Shown: piece by piece, positions 8,678 through 16,701 of the stretch
Layout: every line of letters begins with the position of its first letter
Position numbering within the stretch: position 1 is the first letter of the stretch
Made by a program: the position numbers and the translations under genes
The notes under the pieces: generated by a model
What the model saw: the letters and a program-made list of their open reading frames with translations, nothing else
The model's database searches: none
What the model was told of the DNA's origin: nothing
Source: CALOFP01 sp942492635
GTDB lineage: Bacteria; UBP6; UBA1177; CALOFP01
Direction: 5' to 3'
Assembly: GCA_942492635.1 (NCBI GenBank)
Contig: CALOFP010000002.1
Span: forward strand, 124,001 to 188,000
Length of the DNA stretch: 64,000 bases

Positions 8678-11391
8678 TATTCAAAGACACCTTTTCCCAT
8701 GCAGCATTTCTTGAACTTCTTTCCGCTTCCGCAGGGGCAAGGATCGTTTCTTCCCACCTTCGGAGCCACTCTTTTTGCAGGACCCTTCTCCTCTTTGCCC
8801 GTTGGCTGGTTCTGGATCTGTTTCTCCTTCTGCTCTTCCTTCTTTTCCATCTTTTCAACGGAATCCTCGGTTACAACCTGGACGGAAAAAAGCCTCTTGA
8901 CGGATTCTGTGTAGATGTTGACCATCATCTCCGTGAAGAGTCTGAATCCCTCTTTTTTATATTCTAGTTTTGGATTCTTCTGGCCGTATCCGCGGAGGCC
9001 GATTCCTTCGCGCAGGTGGTCCATGTCGAGGAGGTGTCTACGCCAGTAGAAGTCAAGCACTTCGAGGATTATGTGTCTCTCGAGTTCTCCGGAAAGCTCT
9101 TCGTCGAATTCTCCGATCTTTTCGCTGTAACGATCGACAAGGAAATCGTAGAGCATCTGAGCGAGCTTCTGCCTTGAATCCTTTACCGGCTTGGTAGAGA
9201 GAACTTCTTCAGAACGCAGGAATGCGAACATTTCCGGTTCCAGGACGGTGATTCTTGAAACAAGGTCAGTGAGGGCGTCAAAATCCCAGTTCTGGGGAGA
9301 TATTCCCTCGGGAATGTGGCTGGAGATGATATAGTTTACGGTTTCTTCAATCATCCTGTAGACAAGCTCGCGGTTGTCCTCCTCTTCTCCGAGGATATCT
9401 CTTCTGAGGCTGTATACAGTTTTACGCTGCTGGTTCATAACGTCGTCATATTCAAGGACGTTCTTTCTGATACCGAAGTTGTGAGATTCAACCTTTTTCT
9501 GAGCGTTCTCGATAGCCTTGGAAATCCATTTGTGTTCGATGGGCTCCTCTTCGTCGATACCGAGACGATCCATGACTTTTGAAATTCTGTCCGAACCGAA
9601 AATTCTAAGAAGATCGTCTTCCAGGCAGAGGAAGAATCTAGAAGAACCGGGATCGCCCTGCCTACCTGAACGACCTCTGAGCTGATTGTCTATTCTTCGG
9701 CTCTCATGACGTTCGGTTCCGATGATGTGAAGGCCTCCGATAGAGAGAACCTCTTTCTTCTCTTTATCGCACTCTTCCCTGAATTTTTCAGTAAACTCAT
9801 TAAAAAGATCCTCGGGTGTTTTTTCTCCTATGGCTTCCGGGTTGTTTTCCAGATCAAATTTCTTCATTTCAGCTTTTGCAAGCATCTCCGGGTTTCCTCC
9901 GAGGACGATGTCTGTACCGCGTCCCGCCATGTTTGTTGCAATGGTCACGGCACCTCTTTGACCAGCCTGTGCAACAATTTCGGCCTCTCTGAGATGGTAT
10001 TTCGCGTTGAGAACACTGTGCGGAATGTTTTCTTTCTCAAGGAGCTGATGCAGTCTTTCGGATTTTTCAACGGATATCGTTCCCACAAGAACAGGTTGGC
10101 CATTCTTATGTTTTTCGCTGATCTCCCTGACGATGGCTTTCTCTTTCGCCCACTGGGTCTTGTATATCACGTCACCGTCATCTTTTCTTGCAATCGGTCT
10201 GTTTGTGGGAATAACGGTAACATTCAGATTGTAGATGTCTGCAAATTCCGAAGCCTCGGTATCGGCGGTTCCGGTCATTCCGGAAAGCTTGTCGTACATA
10301 CGGAAGTAGTTCTGGAAAGTGATAGTGGCGAGAGTCTGGTTCTCGGATTCAACATTCACGCCTTCTTTTGCTTCGAGTGCCTGGTGAAGCCCGTCGCTGT
10401 AGCGGCGTCCGTCCATAAGACGTCCAGTGAACTCGTCGACGATCATGACCTTGCTCTCTTTGACAACGTAGTCCACATCACGATGGAACATGAAGTGAGC
10501 CTTTAGGGCCTGTTGCACATGGTGAACAACCTCAAGGTTCTCTGGCGCGTAGAGGTTTTCTATCCCGAGAAGAGACTCAACTTTCGCTATACCTTCGGAT
10601 GTGAGAATAGCGTTTTTGGACTTTTCCTCCTTGGTGAAGTGCTCTTCGTCCTTAAGGTGGTGCATGATCGAGTTGATGTGATAGTAAGCTTCGGTTGAAG
10701 CCTCTGAGGGCCCGGAAATAATGAGCGGTGTCCTGGCTTCATCAATGAGAATGGAGTCAACCTCATCCACGATGGCGAAGTTGAGGGGGCGCTGGACATA
10801 CTGGCTCAGATCGAATTTCATGTTGTCCCGAAGGTAGTCGAAGCCGAATTCGTTGTTTGTTCCGTAGGTGATATCGCATGCGTAAGCTTCGCGGCGCTCT
10901 CTGTTTTTGAGGCCGTTTACGATTACGCCTGTAGAGAGACCCAGAAAGCGGTAGAGTTTTCCCATCCATTCAGCGTCCCTTCGTGCAAGGTAGTCATTGA
11001 CGGTAACTAGGTGCGCGCCCTTGCCTGTAAGACCGTTCAAATACATAGGCAGTGTAGCAACAAGAGTTTTTCCTTCACCTGTTTTCATCTCGGCAATACG
11101 ACCCTGGTGCAGGACCATTCCTCCGATAAGCTGTACGTCATAATGCCTCATTCCGAGGACCCTCTTGCCTGCCTCTCGAGCAACGGCAAATGCCTCCGGA
11201 AGAATCGAATCCAGGGGGGCCCCGTTTTCTATGCGCTGACGGAATTCAGCCGTTTTAGCCTGGAGCTCTACGTCGTCAAGTGCGGACATGGAGCTTTCCA
11301 GACCATTAATCTTATCTACAAAAGGTGAGATCCTCTTGAGATATCTGTCGTTTTCGGTTCCAAAAATCTTGCGGGCCATATATTTGAACAT
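8677..11391 (-). CDS. secA: Preprotein translocase ATPase SecA
   Basis: A full-length SecA of 904 residues. Walker A is in MKTGEGKTLVATLP near residue 105, the DEVD Walker B in IVDEVDSILIDEART, and motif VI in QLRGRSGRQGDPGSS. The C-terminus carries a SEC-C zinc motif (NDPCPCGSGKKFKKCC) that binds SecB and phospholipid, preceded by a charged Glu and Lys linker. SecA drives post-translational export through SecYEG and would serve the many lipoproteins and secreted proteins encoded here. It is 43 bases downstream of a small zinc protein and coupled to rluB. Confidence 0.98.
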   Translation of the reverse strand: MFKYMARKIFGTENDRYLKRISPFVDKINGLESSMSALDDVELQAKTAEFRQRIENGAPLDSILPEAFAVAREAGKRVLGMRHYDVQLIGGMVLHQGRIAEMKTGEGKTLVATLPMYLNGLTGKGAHLVTVNDYLARRDAEWMGKLYRFLGLSTGVIVNGLKNRERREAYACDITYGTNNEFGFDYLRDNMKFDLSQYVQRPLNFAIVDEVDSILIDEARTPLIISGPSEASTEAYYHINSIMHHLKDEEHFTKEEKSKNAILTSEGIAKVESLLGIENLYAPENLEVVHHVQQALKAHFMFHRDVDYVVKESKVMIVDEFTGRLMDGRRYSDGLHQALEAKEGVNVESENQTLATITFQNYFRMYDKLSGMTGTADTEASEFADIYNLNVTVIPTNRPIARKDDGDVIYKTQWAKEKAIVREISEKHKNGQPVLVGTISVEKSERLHQLLEKENIPHSVLNAKYHLREAEIVAQAGQRGAVTIATNMAGRGTDIVLGGNPEMLAKAEMKKFDLENNPEAIGEKTPEDLFNEFTEKFREECDKEKKEVLSIGGLHIIGTERHESRRIDNQLRGRSGRQGDPGSSRFFLCLEDDLLRIFGSDRISKVMDRLGIDEEEPIEHKWISKAIENAQKKVESHNFGIRKNVLEYDDVMNQQRKTVYSLRRDILGEEEDNRELVYRMIEETVNYIISSHIPEGISPQNWDFDALTDLVSRITVLEPEMFAFLRSEEVLSTKPVKDSRQKLAQMLYDFLVDRYSEKIGEFDEELSGELERHIILEVLDFYWRRHLLDMDHLREGIGLRGYGQKNPKLEYKKEGFRLFTEMMVNIYTESVKRLFSVQVVTEDSVEKMEKKEEQKEKQIQNQPTGKEEKGPAKRVAPKVGRNDPCPCGSGKKFKKCCMGKGVFE

Positions 11392-11434
11392 TGTAAACTC
11401 CGTTGAGATATTTTAATCGCCTGATCGGGCGGTA

Positions 11435-11728
11435 TTACAGGTTAAAAAGGCTGTTGAGTTGGGATTTTGCATCAATCTCGTCGCTTCCGTCTTCGCCGTC
11501 GTCTTTTTTGTATTCAAATCCGGCACAGAAGTTTGCTTTATCTCGCTCTCTGATAAATGCTCGGGAGTCGTCCCGACACTCGTTGTTGTAGCTGGGGTCG
11601 TGAAATCTGCAGTTGAGACAGCATCTGAGGTCGGCGTAGCAGTGGGGACAGACATCTCCACGTCCTACCTTTCCGCGTATGTCCTCTAGCTCTTCTAAAA
11701 TTTTCTTGCAGTTGTGGCAACGATACAT
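11435..11728 (-). CDS. Small Cys-rich zinc-ribbon protein upstream of secA
   Basis: A 97-residue protein with CHNC, CPHC, CCLNC and further Cys/His positions ending in NFCAGF. This suggests one zinc ribbon plus a second metal site built around CRFHDPSYNNEC. An acidic, flexible C-terminus follows. I recall similar short proteins in deltaproteobacterial and planctomycete genomes, but no function is known to me. Two ATGs stand side by side; the second (11728) is preferred because AGGAGG lies five bases upstream of it, against only two bases for the first. It is the first gene of the transcript with secA and rluB. Confidence 0.8.
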   Translation of the reverse strand: MYRCHNCKKILEELEDIRGKVGRGDVCPHCYADLRCCLNCRFHDPSYNNECRDDSRAFIRERDKANFCAGFEYKKDDGEDGSDEIDAKSQLNSLFNL

Positions 11729-11821
11729 CATAACCTCCTAAAAAAAACAAATTTCCCGATGATGATACATATATTTATAAAAAAATCAAGCTGGCAAGGG
11801 AATGTGTGAATCACGGTTCAG

Positions 11822-12907
11822 TTATTTTTTTAAACGGCGCTTCTCAAGAGTGTCGAAAACGGACTGACGCAGTAACCGTATTCTTTTTTTCCATTCAGGC
11901 TTGGTTGGATTCGAGTGGGTGCGATTTGTAAGAAAAACGGAGACGGTGTTCCCGTTAGGGTCTGCGGTAAAAGCGGTTCCAGTGAACCCGAGGTGGCATA
12001 GAAGTGCGGGATTTGGGTTTGTGCCGTAGCTGGAAGTCGTTCCTTCCGGCCTGTCGAAACCGGAGCCGGCCAGTCTTTTTACCTGATCTTGAAACCAGCC
12101 GACATCCAGGAGTCGAAAAAGATACCCGGCGACGTCGACTGCGGATCCGAAAAGTCCGGCGTGGCCGCAGGCCGAACCGAGATAGAAACAGTTTTCATCT
12201 TCCACTTCTCCGTGGACAAGTCGATTTCGCACTGTTGAAAACATGGTTGCGCAGCATATGTCTTTCCGGAGAGGAGTGGCAGAGAATCGAAGCCTTGTGG
12301 ATATTGTTTCCTCTCGGAGGAAAAATTTCCAGAGAGATTCGAGATTCACTCCCGAAATCTTCTCCAGGATAAATCCCAGGAGGATGTAGTTGATGTCGGA
12401 ATAGGTCGGAGGATTGTCTCTGGGCGTTCGGGATATGATGTTCAACACCTGCTTTTTACGATCTTCTACCGTGCCGGTTGCGGCCGATTCAAAAAATGGA
12501 ACGTATGCCGGGTATCCGGAACTGTGGGAGAGAAGGGACAGAAGAGAGGTGTCTTCGAGATTTGGAAAAAAGGCGCGCAGCGATAGATCTGGAGACAGCT
12601 TTCGGGAAGAGAATAGTTTGTAAAATAGCGGTACTGTGAAAAGGGCTTTGGTGAGAGAGGCCAGGTCGAAAAATGTCTCCTCCGAAACGGTTGTTCCTGA
12701 GTGGAACGATGTGGTTCCGGATGCGATATTCTTAAGTTGTTTTCCGTTTTGAAAAGAGGCGATCTGGTATCCCGAAAAAAACTTCTTCTCCATTTCCTCT
12801 TCCAGAATGCATTTCAGTTGCTCCACAGGTTTCTCCCATTTTCGGTTGCGCAGACATTCTACATATGGATGAGGAAAAAGAAAGAAACTCCAGTATTCCC
12901 TGAGCAT
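11822..12907 (-). CDS. Serine hydrolase, class C beta-lactamase/esterase fold
   Basis: A 361-residue member of the beta-lactamase-related serine hydrolases. The nucleophile motif is SLTK (S84-K87), the second motif YSD (Y169) stands for Y-x-N, and HLGFTG near residue 310 stands for the KTG-like third motif. There is no clear signal peptide or lipobox, so it is probably cytoplasmic, which argues against a periplasmic penicillin-binding role; an esterase or peptidase activity is more likely. It is transcribed divergently from rpmH. The start is not certain, and an internal Met near residue 39 would still keep all catalytic motifs. Confidence 0.82.
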   Translation of the reverse strand: MLREYWSFFLFPHPYVECLRNRKWEKPVEQLKCILEEEMEKKFFSGYQIASFQNGKQLKNIASGTTSFHSGTTVSEETFFDLASLTKALFTVPLFYKLFSSRKLSPDLSLRAFFPNLEDTSLLSLLSHSSGYPAYVPFFESAATGTVEDRKKQVLNIISRTPRDNPPTYSDINYILLGFILEKISGVNLESLWKFFLREETISTRLRFSATPLRKDICCATMFSTVRNRLVHGEVEDENCFYLGSACGHAGLFGSAVDVAGYLFRLLDVGWFQDQVKRLAGSGFDRPEGTTSSYGTNPNPALLCHLGFTGTAFTADPNGNTVSVFLTNRTHSNPTKPEWKKRIRLLRQSVFDTLEKRRLKK

Positions 12908-12938
12908 TCACTATGCTATTTTAATTGATTTTTATTTG

Positions 12939-12966
12939 TTGACTTTTAAAGATTCGCGAGTATATT
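12939..12966 (+). promoter_or_regulatory. Sigma-70-type promoter for rpmH operon
   Basis: TTGACT (12939-12944), a 16-base spacer and TATATT (12961-12966) lie 48 bases upstream of the rpmH start codon. Close match to the housekeeping consensus and correct placement for a ribosomal protein operon. Confidence 0.75.
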
Positions 12967-13014
12967 TTGTCGAGCTTATTGATAATTAGCCTTTTCGTAA
13001 GGAGGATAAAAGCA

Positions 13015-13167
13015 ATGGTAAAGAGAACATATCAGCCAAGCAAGGTTTCAAGGAAGAGAACACACGGATTCAGAAAGAGAATGAGAACAGCCGACGGCAG
13101 AAAGATAATCAATGCTCGTCGCAACAAGGGAAGAAAGGTTCTCAGCGTATCGATCTACGAGAAGTAA
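13015..13167 (+). CDS. rpmH: Ribosomal protein L34
   Basis: A 50-residue L34 protein of the large ribosomal subunit, beginning MVKRTYQPSKVSRKR and keeping the GFRKRM and NARRNKGR segments. The ATG at 13015 is chosen over an in-frame upstream TTG because AAGGAGG lies ten bases upstream and the family starts here. It is the first gene of the rpmH-rnpA-yidD-yidC operon. The usual partner dnaA is not on the other side; a serine hydrolase is there instead. Confidence 0.97.
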   Translation: MVKRTYQPSKVSRKRTHGFRKRMRTADGRKIINARRNKGRKVLSVSIYEK

Positions 13168-13175
13168 TCCCGACA

Positions 13176-13532
13176 TTGAATCAATTCTCTTTTCCCAAAA
13201 GGGAAAGAATCCTGAAGACGCGAGATTTCCAGGAAATCAAAAAGGACGGCAGGGTTTTTAAGACGCGAAAGTTCATTTTTAACTTTGCAATGTCCGATGA
13301 TCAGAGTCGAATTGGAATCATTGTCACCCGGAAGGTTGGAAAGGCGGTTTTCAGGAACCGTGTTCGGAGGTGGATGCGAGAGGTCTACAGACTCAACAGA
13401 CACCTCCTCCTTTCAGGGATGTCGCTCGTTGTTGTTCCGAGAACTTCAGACATATCGTACGAGGATGCCGAAAGAGATTTCTTATACTTTGTACAGTGGT
13501 TCAATGAAAAGATTTCTGACAGCACTGGTTAA
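13176..13532 (+). CDS. rnpA: Ribonuclease P protein component
   Basis: A 118-residue RNase P protein, which binds the catalytic RNA and helps mature tRNA 5' ends. It has the FAMSDD...RIGIIVTRKVGKAVFRNR region with the RNR signature followed by VRRWMREV. The start is a TTG, eight bases after the rpmH stop; no ATG fits the conserved N-terminus. The last 29 bases overlap yidD. Confidence 0.95.
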   Translation: MNQFSFPKRERILKTRDFQEIKKDGRVFKTRKFIFNFAMSDDQSRIGIIVTRKVGKAVFRNRVRRWMREVYRLNRHLLLSGMSLVVVPRTSDISYEDAERDFLYFVQWFNEKISDSTG

Positions 13533-13728
13533 AGTCTACCAGTCGGCAGTAAGCCCTTTTCTGGGGCGTCGCTGCCGTTTTTACCCAAGTTGTTCCCAAT
13601 ACATGATCGAGGCAATTGAAAAGAAGGGTTCGTTCAGAGGACTTGTTCTTGGAATATGGAGAATTCTGCGGTGCAATCCGTGGAATAAGAACTTTGGTTA
13701 CGATCCAGTCGACAAGGAGAAATTATGA
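13504..13728 (+). CDS. yidD: Membrane protein insertion efficiency factor YidD
   Basis: A 74-residue YidD protein with the signature CRFYPSCSQYM and the conserved GIWRILRCNPW. It is thought to be a peripheral inner-membrane helper of YidC-dependent insertion. The ATG at 13504 matches the family start; the reading frame is open further upstream only because it lies inside rnpA. It overlaps rnpA by 29 bases and yidC by 4 (ATGA). Confidence 0.95.
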   Translation: MKRFLTALVKVYQSAVSPFLGRRCRFYPSCSQYMIEAIEKKGSFRGLVLGIWRILRCNPWNKNFGYDPVDKEKL

Positions 13729-15281
13729 ACAAAAATTTTATTATGGCGGTTGTTCTATCTATAGCCGTTATTGCGGTTTGGGAGATATTTATGCCGAAAC
13801 CGGCACCCCAGTCAGCTGCTACTACCGAAAAATCCGTTGCGGAAAAGGCTCCGGCTCCCGTCCAGAAAACTGTTCCGACACAGGCTACTGCTGCTCCGGC
13901 ACAGGCTGTCGTGTCTCACCCCGAGGAGAAGGGAAAGATCATGAACGAACTCATGATGATAGATTACTCCTCAAAAGGAGGTCGCTTCACAAGAACCACT
14001 CTTACGGATGAGAAATACAAGACTAAAAATGTGGATCTCCTTGCCGCAATTCTGGAGGACGGATACTTCCCGGCAGTCAGTTCCGTTTTTCCTAAAGAGC
14101 CCGATTACAAAGTCGGCGAGAGGACAAAGAACAGTGTTGAATTTATCTATGAGGCCGGTGGTGTAAAGGAGACGAAAAAAATTACTCTCCGCGACAATTA
14201 CCTCATCGAGGTGGAAAAAACAATCGCCAACAACTCTGCCGCGACTGTTTCCTACGTCCCAGCTGCAAATATAAAATCGGAGTACGAGAACGAGAAGATT
14301 TTTAATTCCTACCGGAAGCGTTTCAATATTCTTCTCGAAATGGGTGACGGTGAATTTGAGGAAATCGATTCAAGAGACGATCTTCTCGATGCCAAAGCTC
14401 TCAAGTTGCCTGTTCGGTGGTCGGGTCTCAACTACGGTTTCTTTCTTCTTGCGGTTGTAAATGAAAGCAAGGGGGCACTCGATATCGACGGAGACATTGA
14501 TCAGGATAACAACAGGGTTGAGCTTACCGCCTCATATCCGGCAAAGACAGTTGCCCCCGGCCAGACTGTCTCATCTTCTTTCCTCTACTACTTCGGGCCT
14601 AAAGAGCTTCATAAACTCGAAAAAATAGGGTACAAGCTTGATGATTCGGTCAACTTCGGGATGATGTCATTTCTTGCAAAGCCTCTGCTTTGGGTTCTCA
14701 ATGTCATATTCAAGTTTGTCGGCAATTACGGTCTTGCGATCATTCTTCTTACCGTTCTCGTAAAGCTTTTGCTCTGGCCTCTCAGCTCAGCCAGCTACAA
14801 ATCGATGAACAAGATGAAGAAGCTTCAGCCGAAGATTGAAGAATTGAAGGCACGTCTCAAGGACGACAAGGAAACCCTGAATAAAGAGACAATGATGCTC
14901 TACCAGAAGGAAGGTGTTAACCCTCTCGGTGGGTGTCTTCCTCTTTTCATCCAGATGCCGGTTTACTTTGCTCTCTACACAATGGTTAACAACGCCGTTG
15001 AACTTTACAATACGCCGTTTCTCCCATTCTGGCTTACAGATCTTTCGGCGAAAGATCCCTACTTTATTCTTCCTGTCGGACTCGGAATTTTCATGTTCCT
15101 TCAGCAGAGAATGATGCCGCAGCAGAGCACAAATCCGCAGCAGAAAACAATGATGTATGTTATGCCTGTCATGTTTGCAGGATTCATGCTTTTCCTTCCG
15201 TCAGGTGTAAATCTATACATTCTCGCCAACACGATACTTGGTGTTCTTCAGCAGCTTTATATCCAGAAGCGCTACTCATAA
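13725..15281 (+). CDS. yidC: Membrane protein insertase YidC
   Basis: A 518-residue YidC. It has an N-terminal membrane helix (about 5-20), a Pro/Ala-rich linker, the large periplasmic beta-sandwich typical of Gram-negative YidC (about 65-310), and five C-terminal helices containing the conserved LLWPLS and LGGCLPLFIQMPVY segments. It inserts inner-membrane proteins alone or with SecYEG. The long periplasmic domain confirms a diderm host. It is the last gene of its operon and is followed by a strong terminator. Confidence 0.97.
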   Translation: MNKNFIMAVVLSIAVIAVWEIFMPKPAPQSAATTEKSVAEKAPAPVQKTVPTQATAAPAQAVVSHPEEKGKIMNELMMIDYSSKGGRFTRTTLTDEKYKTKNVDLLAAILEDGYFPAVSSVFPKEPDYKVGERTKNSVEFIYEAGGVKETKKITLRDNYLIEVEKTIANNSAATVSYVPAANIKSEYENEKIFNSYRKRFNILLEMGDGEFEEIDSRDDLLDAKALKLPVRWSGLNYGFFLLAVVNESKGALDIDGDIDQDNNRVELTASYPAKTVAPGQTVSSSFLYYFGPKELHKLEKIGYKLDDSVNFGMMSFLAKPLLWVLNVIFKFVGNYGLAIILLTVLVKLLLWPLSSASYKSMNKMKKLQPKIEELKARLKDDKETLNKETMMLYQKEGVNPLGGCLPLFIQMPVYFALYTMVNNAVELYNTPFLPFWLTDLSAKDPYFILPVGLGIFMFLQQRMMPQQSTNPQQKTMMYVMPVMFAGFMLFLPSGVNLYILANTILGVLQQLYIQKRYS

Positions 15282-15292
15282 TTTTTACTTTC

Positions 15293-15329
15293 GGAGCGAC
15301 TATCAAAAGGTCGCTCCATCTTTTTTTTT
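15293..15329 (+). terminator. Rho-independent terminator after yidC
   Basis: A perfect 8-base stem, GGAGCGAC (15293-15300) and GTCGCTCC (15310-15317), with a 9-base loop, is followed by a run of nine or more T. It lies 12 bases after the yidC stop. Confidence 0.92.
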
Positions 15330-15774
15330 AGATCTTCAAACAATTTGACGTGAAATTACTTCTATATTGTGGAGCGTTGTTTGAACTCCTCAGAAATTGA
15401 AGCGCCCTTTTGATCTGCTGGGATTGATCTTAAGATAATCGATTCCGACCCCATTTTGATCGATACTGTTACAAATAAGCAGTGGTTTCTTATCGAAATC
15501 TACATTACGTTACATGTGATCTTTTTTGAAAAATGGTTAAGTGAAGATGATGGTTCAATAGGGGATTATAGTTTCAGTGAATTGAATCAGTTGAACTGCG
15601 GATTGTGAAATCACTGAAGCGCTAATTACATATTTGTTGAAATAATGGGGATGGGAAGCCGTAATAGGGATCTATAATTCATAGAGTGTCCATACATGAG
15701 TAAGTGGGATCACCTTAAATAAAGTTATCCTTTATAAAATTTAATTGGATACTGTAGATGTGGATTGAAATTGT
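15330..15774. other. Intergenic region between convergent operons; possible coding remnant
   Basis: 445 bases between yidC and the vertex-protein genes. The only structure I see is an open frame on the plus strand from 15414 to a TGA at 15606-15608 that has no ATG and no ribosome site. It reads as fairly ordinary protein (for example NKQWFLIEIYITLHVIFFEKW). The adjacent frame just upstream also reads plausibly (FDLLGLILR), which would fit a decayed, frameshifted gene. No family was recognised. The rest is AT-rich without clear signals. Confidence 0.35.
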
Positions 15775-16095
15775 TTAAGCGGAAACTCGCTTGAATATCG
15801 AAGGATCCAGTGATGGGTCGTCTTCAATGGTGCTGGCACTGTCGACAATGCCGAGGATTGACGCTTCGAAAGGGGTGTTCTCTCCCTCGTCGTAGCTGTT
15901 CCTGGAAGGAGATCCGAAACAGACGATAACGTGATCTCCGGTTCCAGCGCCCAGGTTGTCTGTGGCTATGACGTGACCGGACTCAAGAGTGGGATAGACA
16001 CCGGCAACCGGTTCTACAATCAGAAGTTTCCTGGCTGTAATTCCTTCGGTAACCTGGGTTCCCCATACGGAGCCGACTACTTTTCCAAGTAACAT
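15775..16095 (-). CDS. EutN/CcmL-type microcompartment vertex protein (copy A)
   Basis: A 106-residue EutN/CcmL (BMC-P) family protein. It starts LLGKVVGSVWGTQVTEG and has the ARKLLIVEPV strand, then the conserved turn ATDNLGAGTGDHVIVCFGS that lies at the pentamer pore. Such proteins form pentamers capping the vertices of bacterial microcompartments. The C-terminus is extended by about 15 acidic residues relative to copy B. Its ATG overlaps the stop of copy B by one base (TGATG on the coding strand), so the two are coupled. No hexameric shell protein (BMC-H) is seen in the window. Confidence 0.88.
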   Translation of the reverse strand: MLLGKVVGSVWGTQVTEGITARKLLIVEPVAGVYPTLESGHVIATDNLGAGTGDHVIVCFGSPSRNSYDEGENTPFEASILGIVDSASTIEDDPSLDPSIFKRVSA

Positions 16096-16367
16096 CAGAT
16101 GTTAACCTCGTCAACTATGGCGACAGTAATTGATTTCACCGGAATGGTGTTTTCAATAACGAGATCCCTTACGCCGCTGCTTGATGAGACAAGTACGACA
16201 TCATCAACGGATGCGTCAAGCATGTCGATAGCGAGCAACTCCGAATCGGAATCCTTAAGAGATCCGTCTTTTACGTTAAGAGGAGATAGTCTGAGGATTT
16301 TTCTTCCTTCTATCGAGGGATGAATTCTGCTTCCCCAGACCTCTCCTGTAACCTTGCAAAGCTGCAT
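16095..16367 (-). CDS. EutN/CcmL-type microcompartment vertex protein (copy B)
   Basis: A 90-residue EutN/CcmL protein, standard length for the family. The N-terminus MQLCKVTGEVWGSRIHPSIE and the motif AIDMLDASVDDVVLVSSSSGVRD match the AxDxxGAGxGDxVLVxxGSxAR pattern of vertex proteins. It is clearly diverged from copy A, so the two are not a recent duplication and may have different vertex roles or form mixed pentamers. It starts one base after the rpmB stop codon, an unusually tight link between a ribosomal gene and a shell gene. Confidence 0.9.
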   Translation of the reverse strand: MQLCKVTGEVWGSRIHPSIEGRKILRLSPLNVKDGSLKDSDSELLAIDMLDASVDDVVLVSSSSGVRDLVIENTIPVKSITVAIVDEVNI

Positions 16368-16368
16368 A

Positions 16369-16563
16369 TTAAAGCGCTTTTGTAACCTTACCGGAACGGA
16401 GGCAACGAGTGCAGACGTTAACGGATTTTGTAGTTCCGTTATCTGTTCTGATCTTCACCTTCTGGACGTTCGGATTCTGGATTTTCTGTGTCTTGTTGTT
16501 TGCGTGGCTGATATTATGACCGAACATTGGGCCTTTTCCGCATATTTCACATTTGCGAGACAT
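16369..16563 (-). CDS. rpmB: Ribosomal protein L28
   Basis: A 64-residue L28 of the large ribosomal subunit. It begins MSRKCEICGKGPMFGHNISHANN and ends with VCTRCLRSGKVTKAL. Two CxxC pairs show it is the zinc-binding (C+) form. AAAGGAG lies just upstream of the ATG. It is followed directly by the two vertex-protein genes and preceded, 138 bases upstream on the same strand, by the aldolase gene. Confidence 0.95.
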   Translation of the reverse strand: MSRKCEICGKGPMFGHNISHANNKTQKIQNPNVQKVKIRTDNGTTKSVNVCTRCLRSGKVTKAL

Positions 16564-16701
16564 GTCATACTCCTTTCATAATCAAAGTACAAAAATCAGC
16601 CATCATACTACATGTTCGAATCAAAAAAGCAAATTTTTATTCCCATTTCATTGAAAAATTTGAGGTTATTTGTCCGCAGGATTGGTGGAGATTTAGTGAA
16701 G

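Noticed and set aside
9706..10506. 266-codon plus-strand frame inside secA
   Set aside because: Antisense shadow of secA, whose motifs cover the whole stretch on the other strand.
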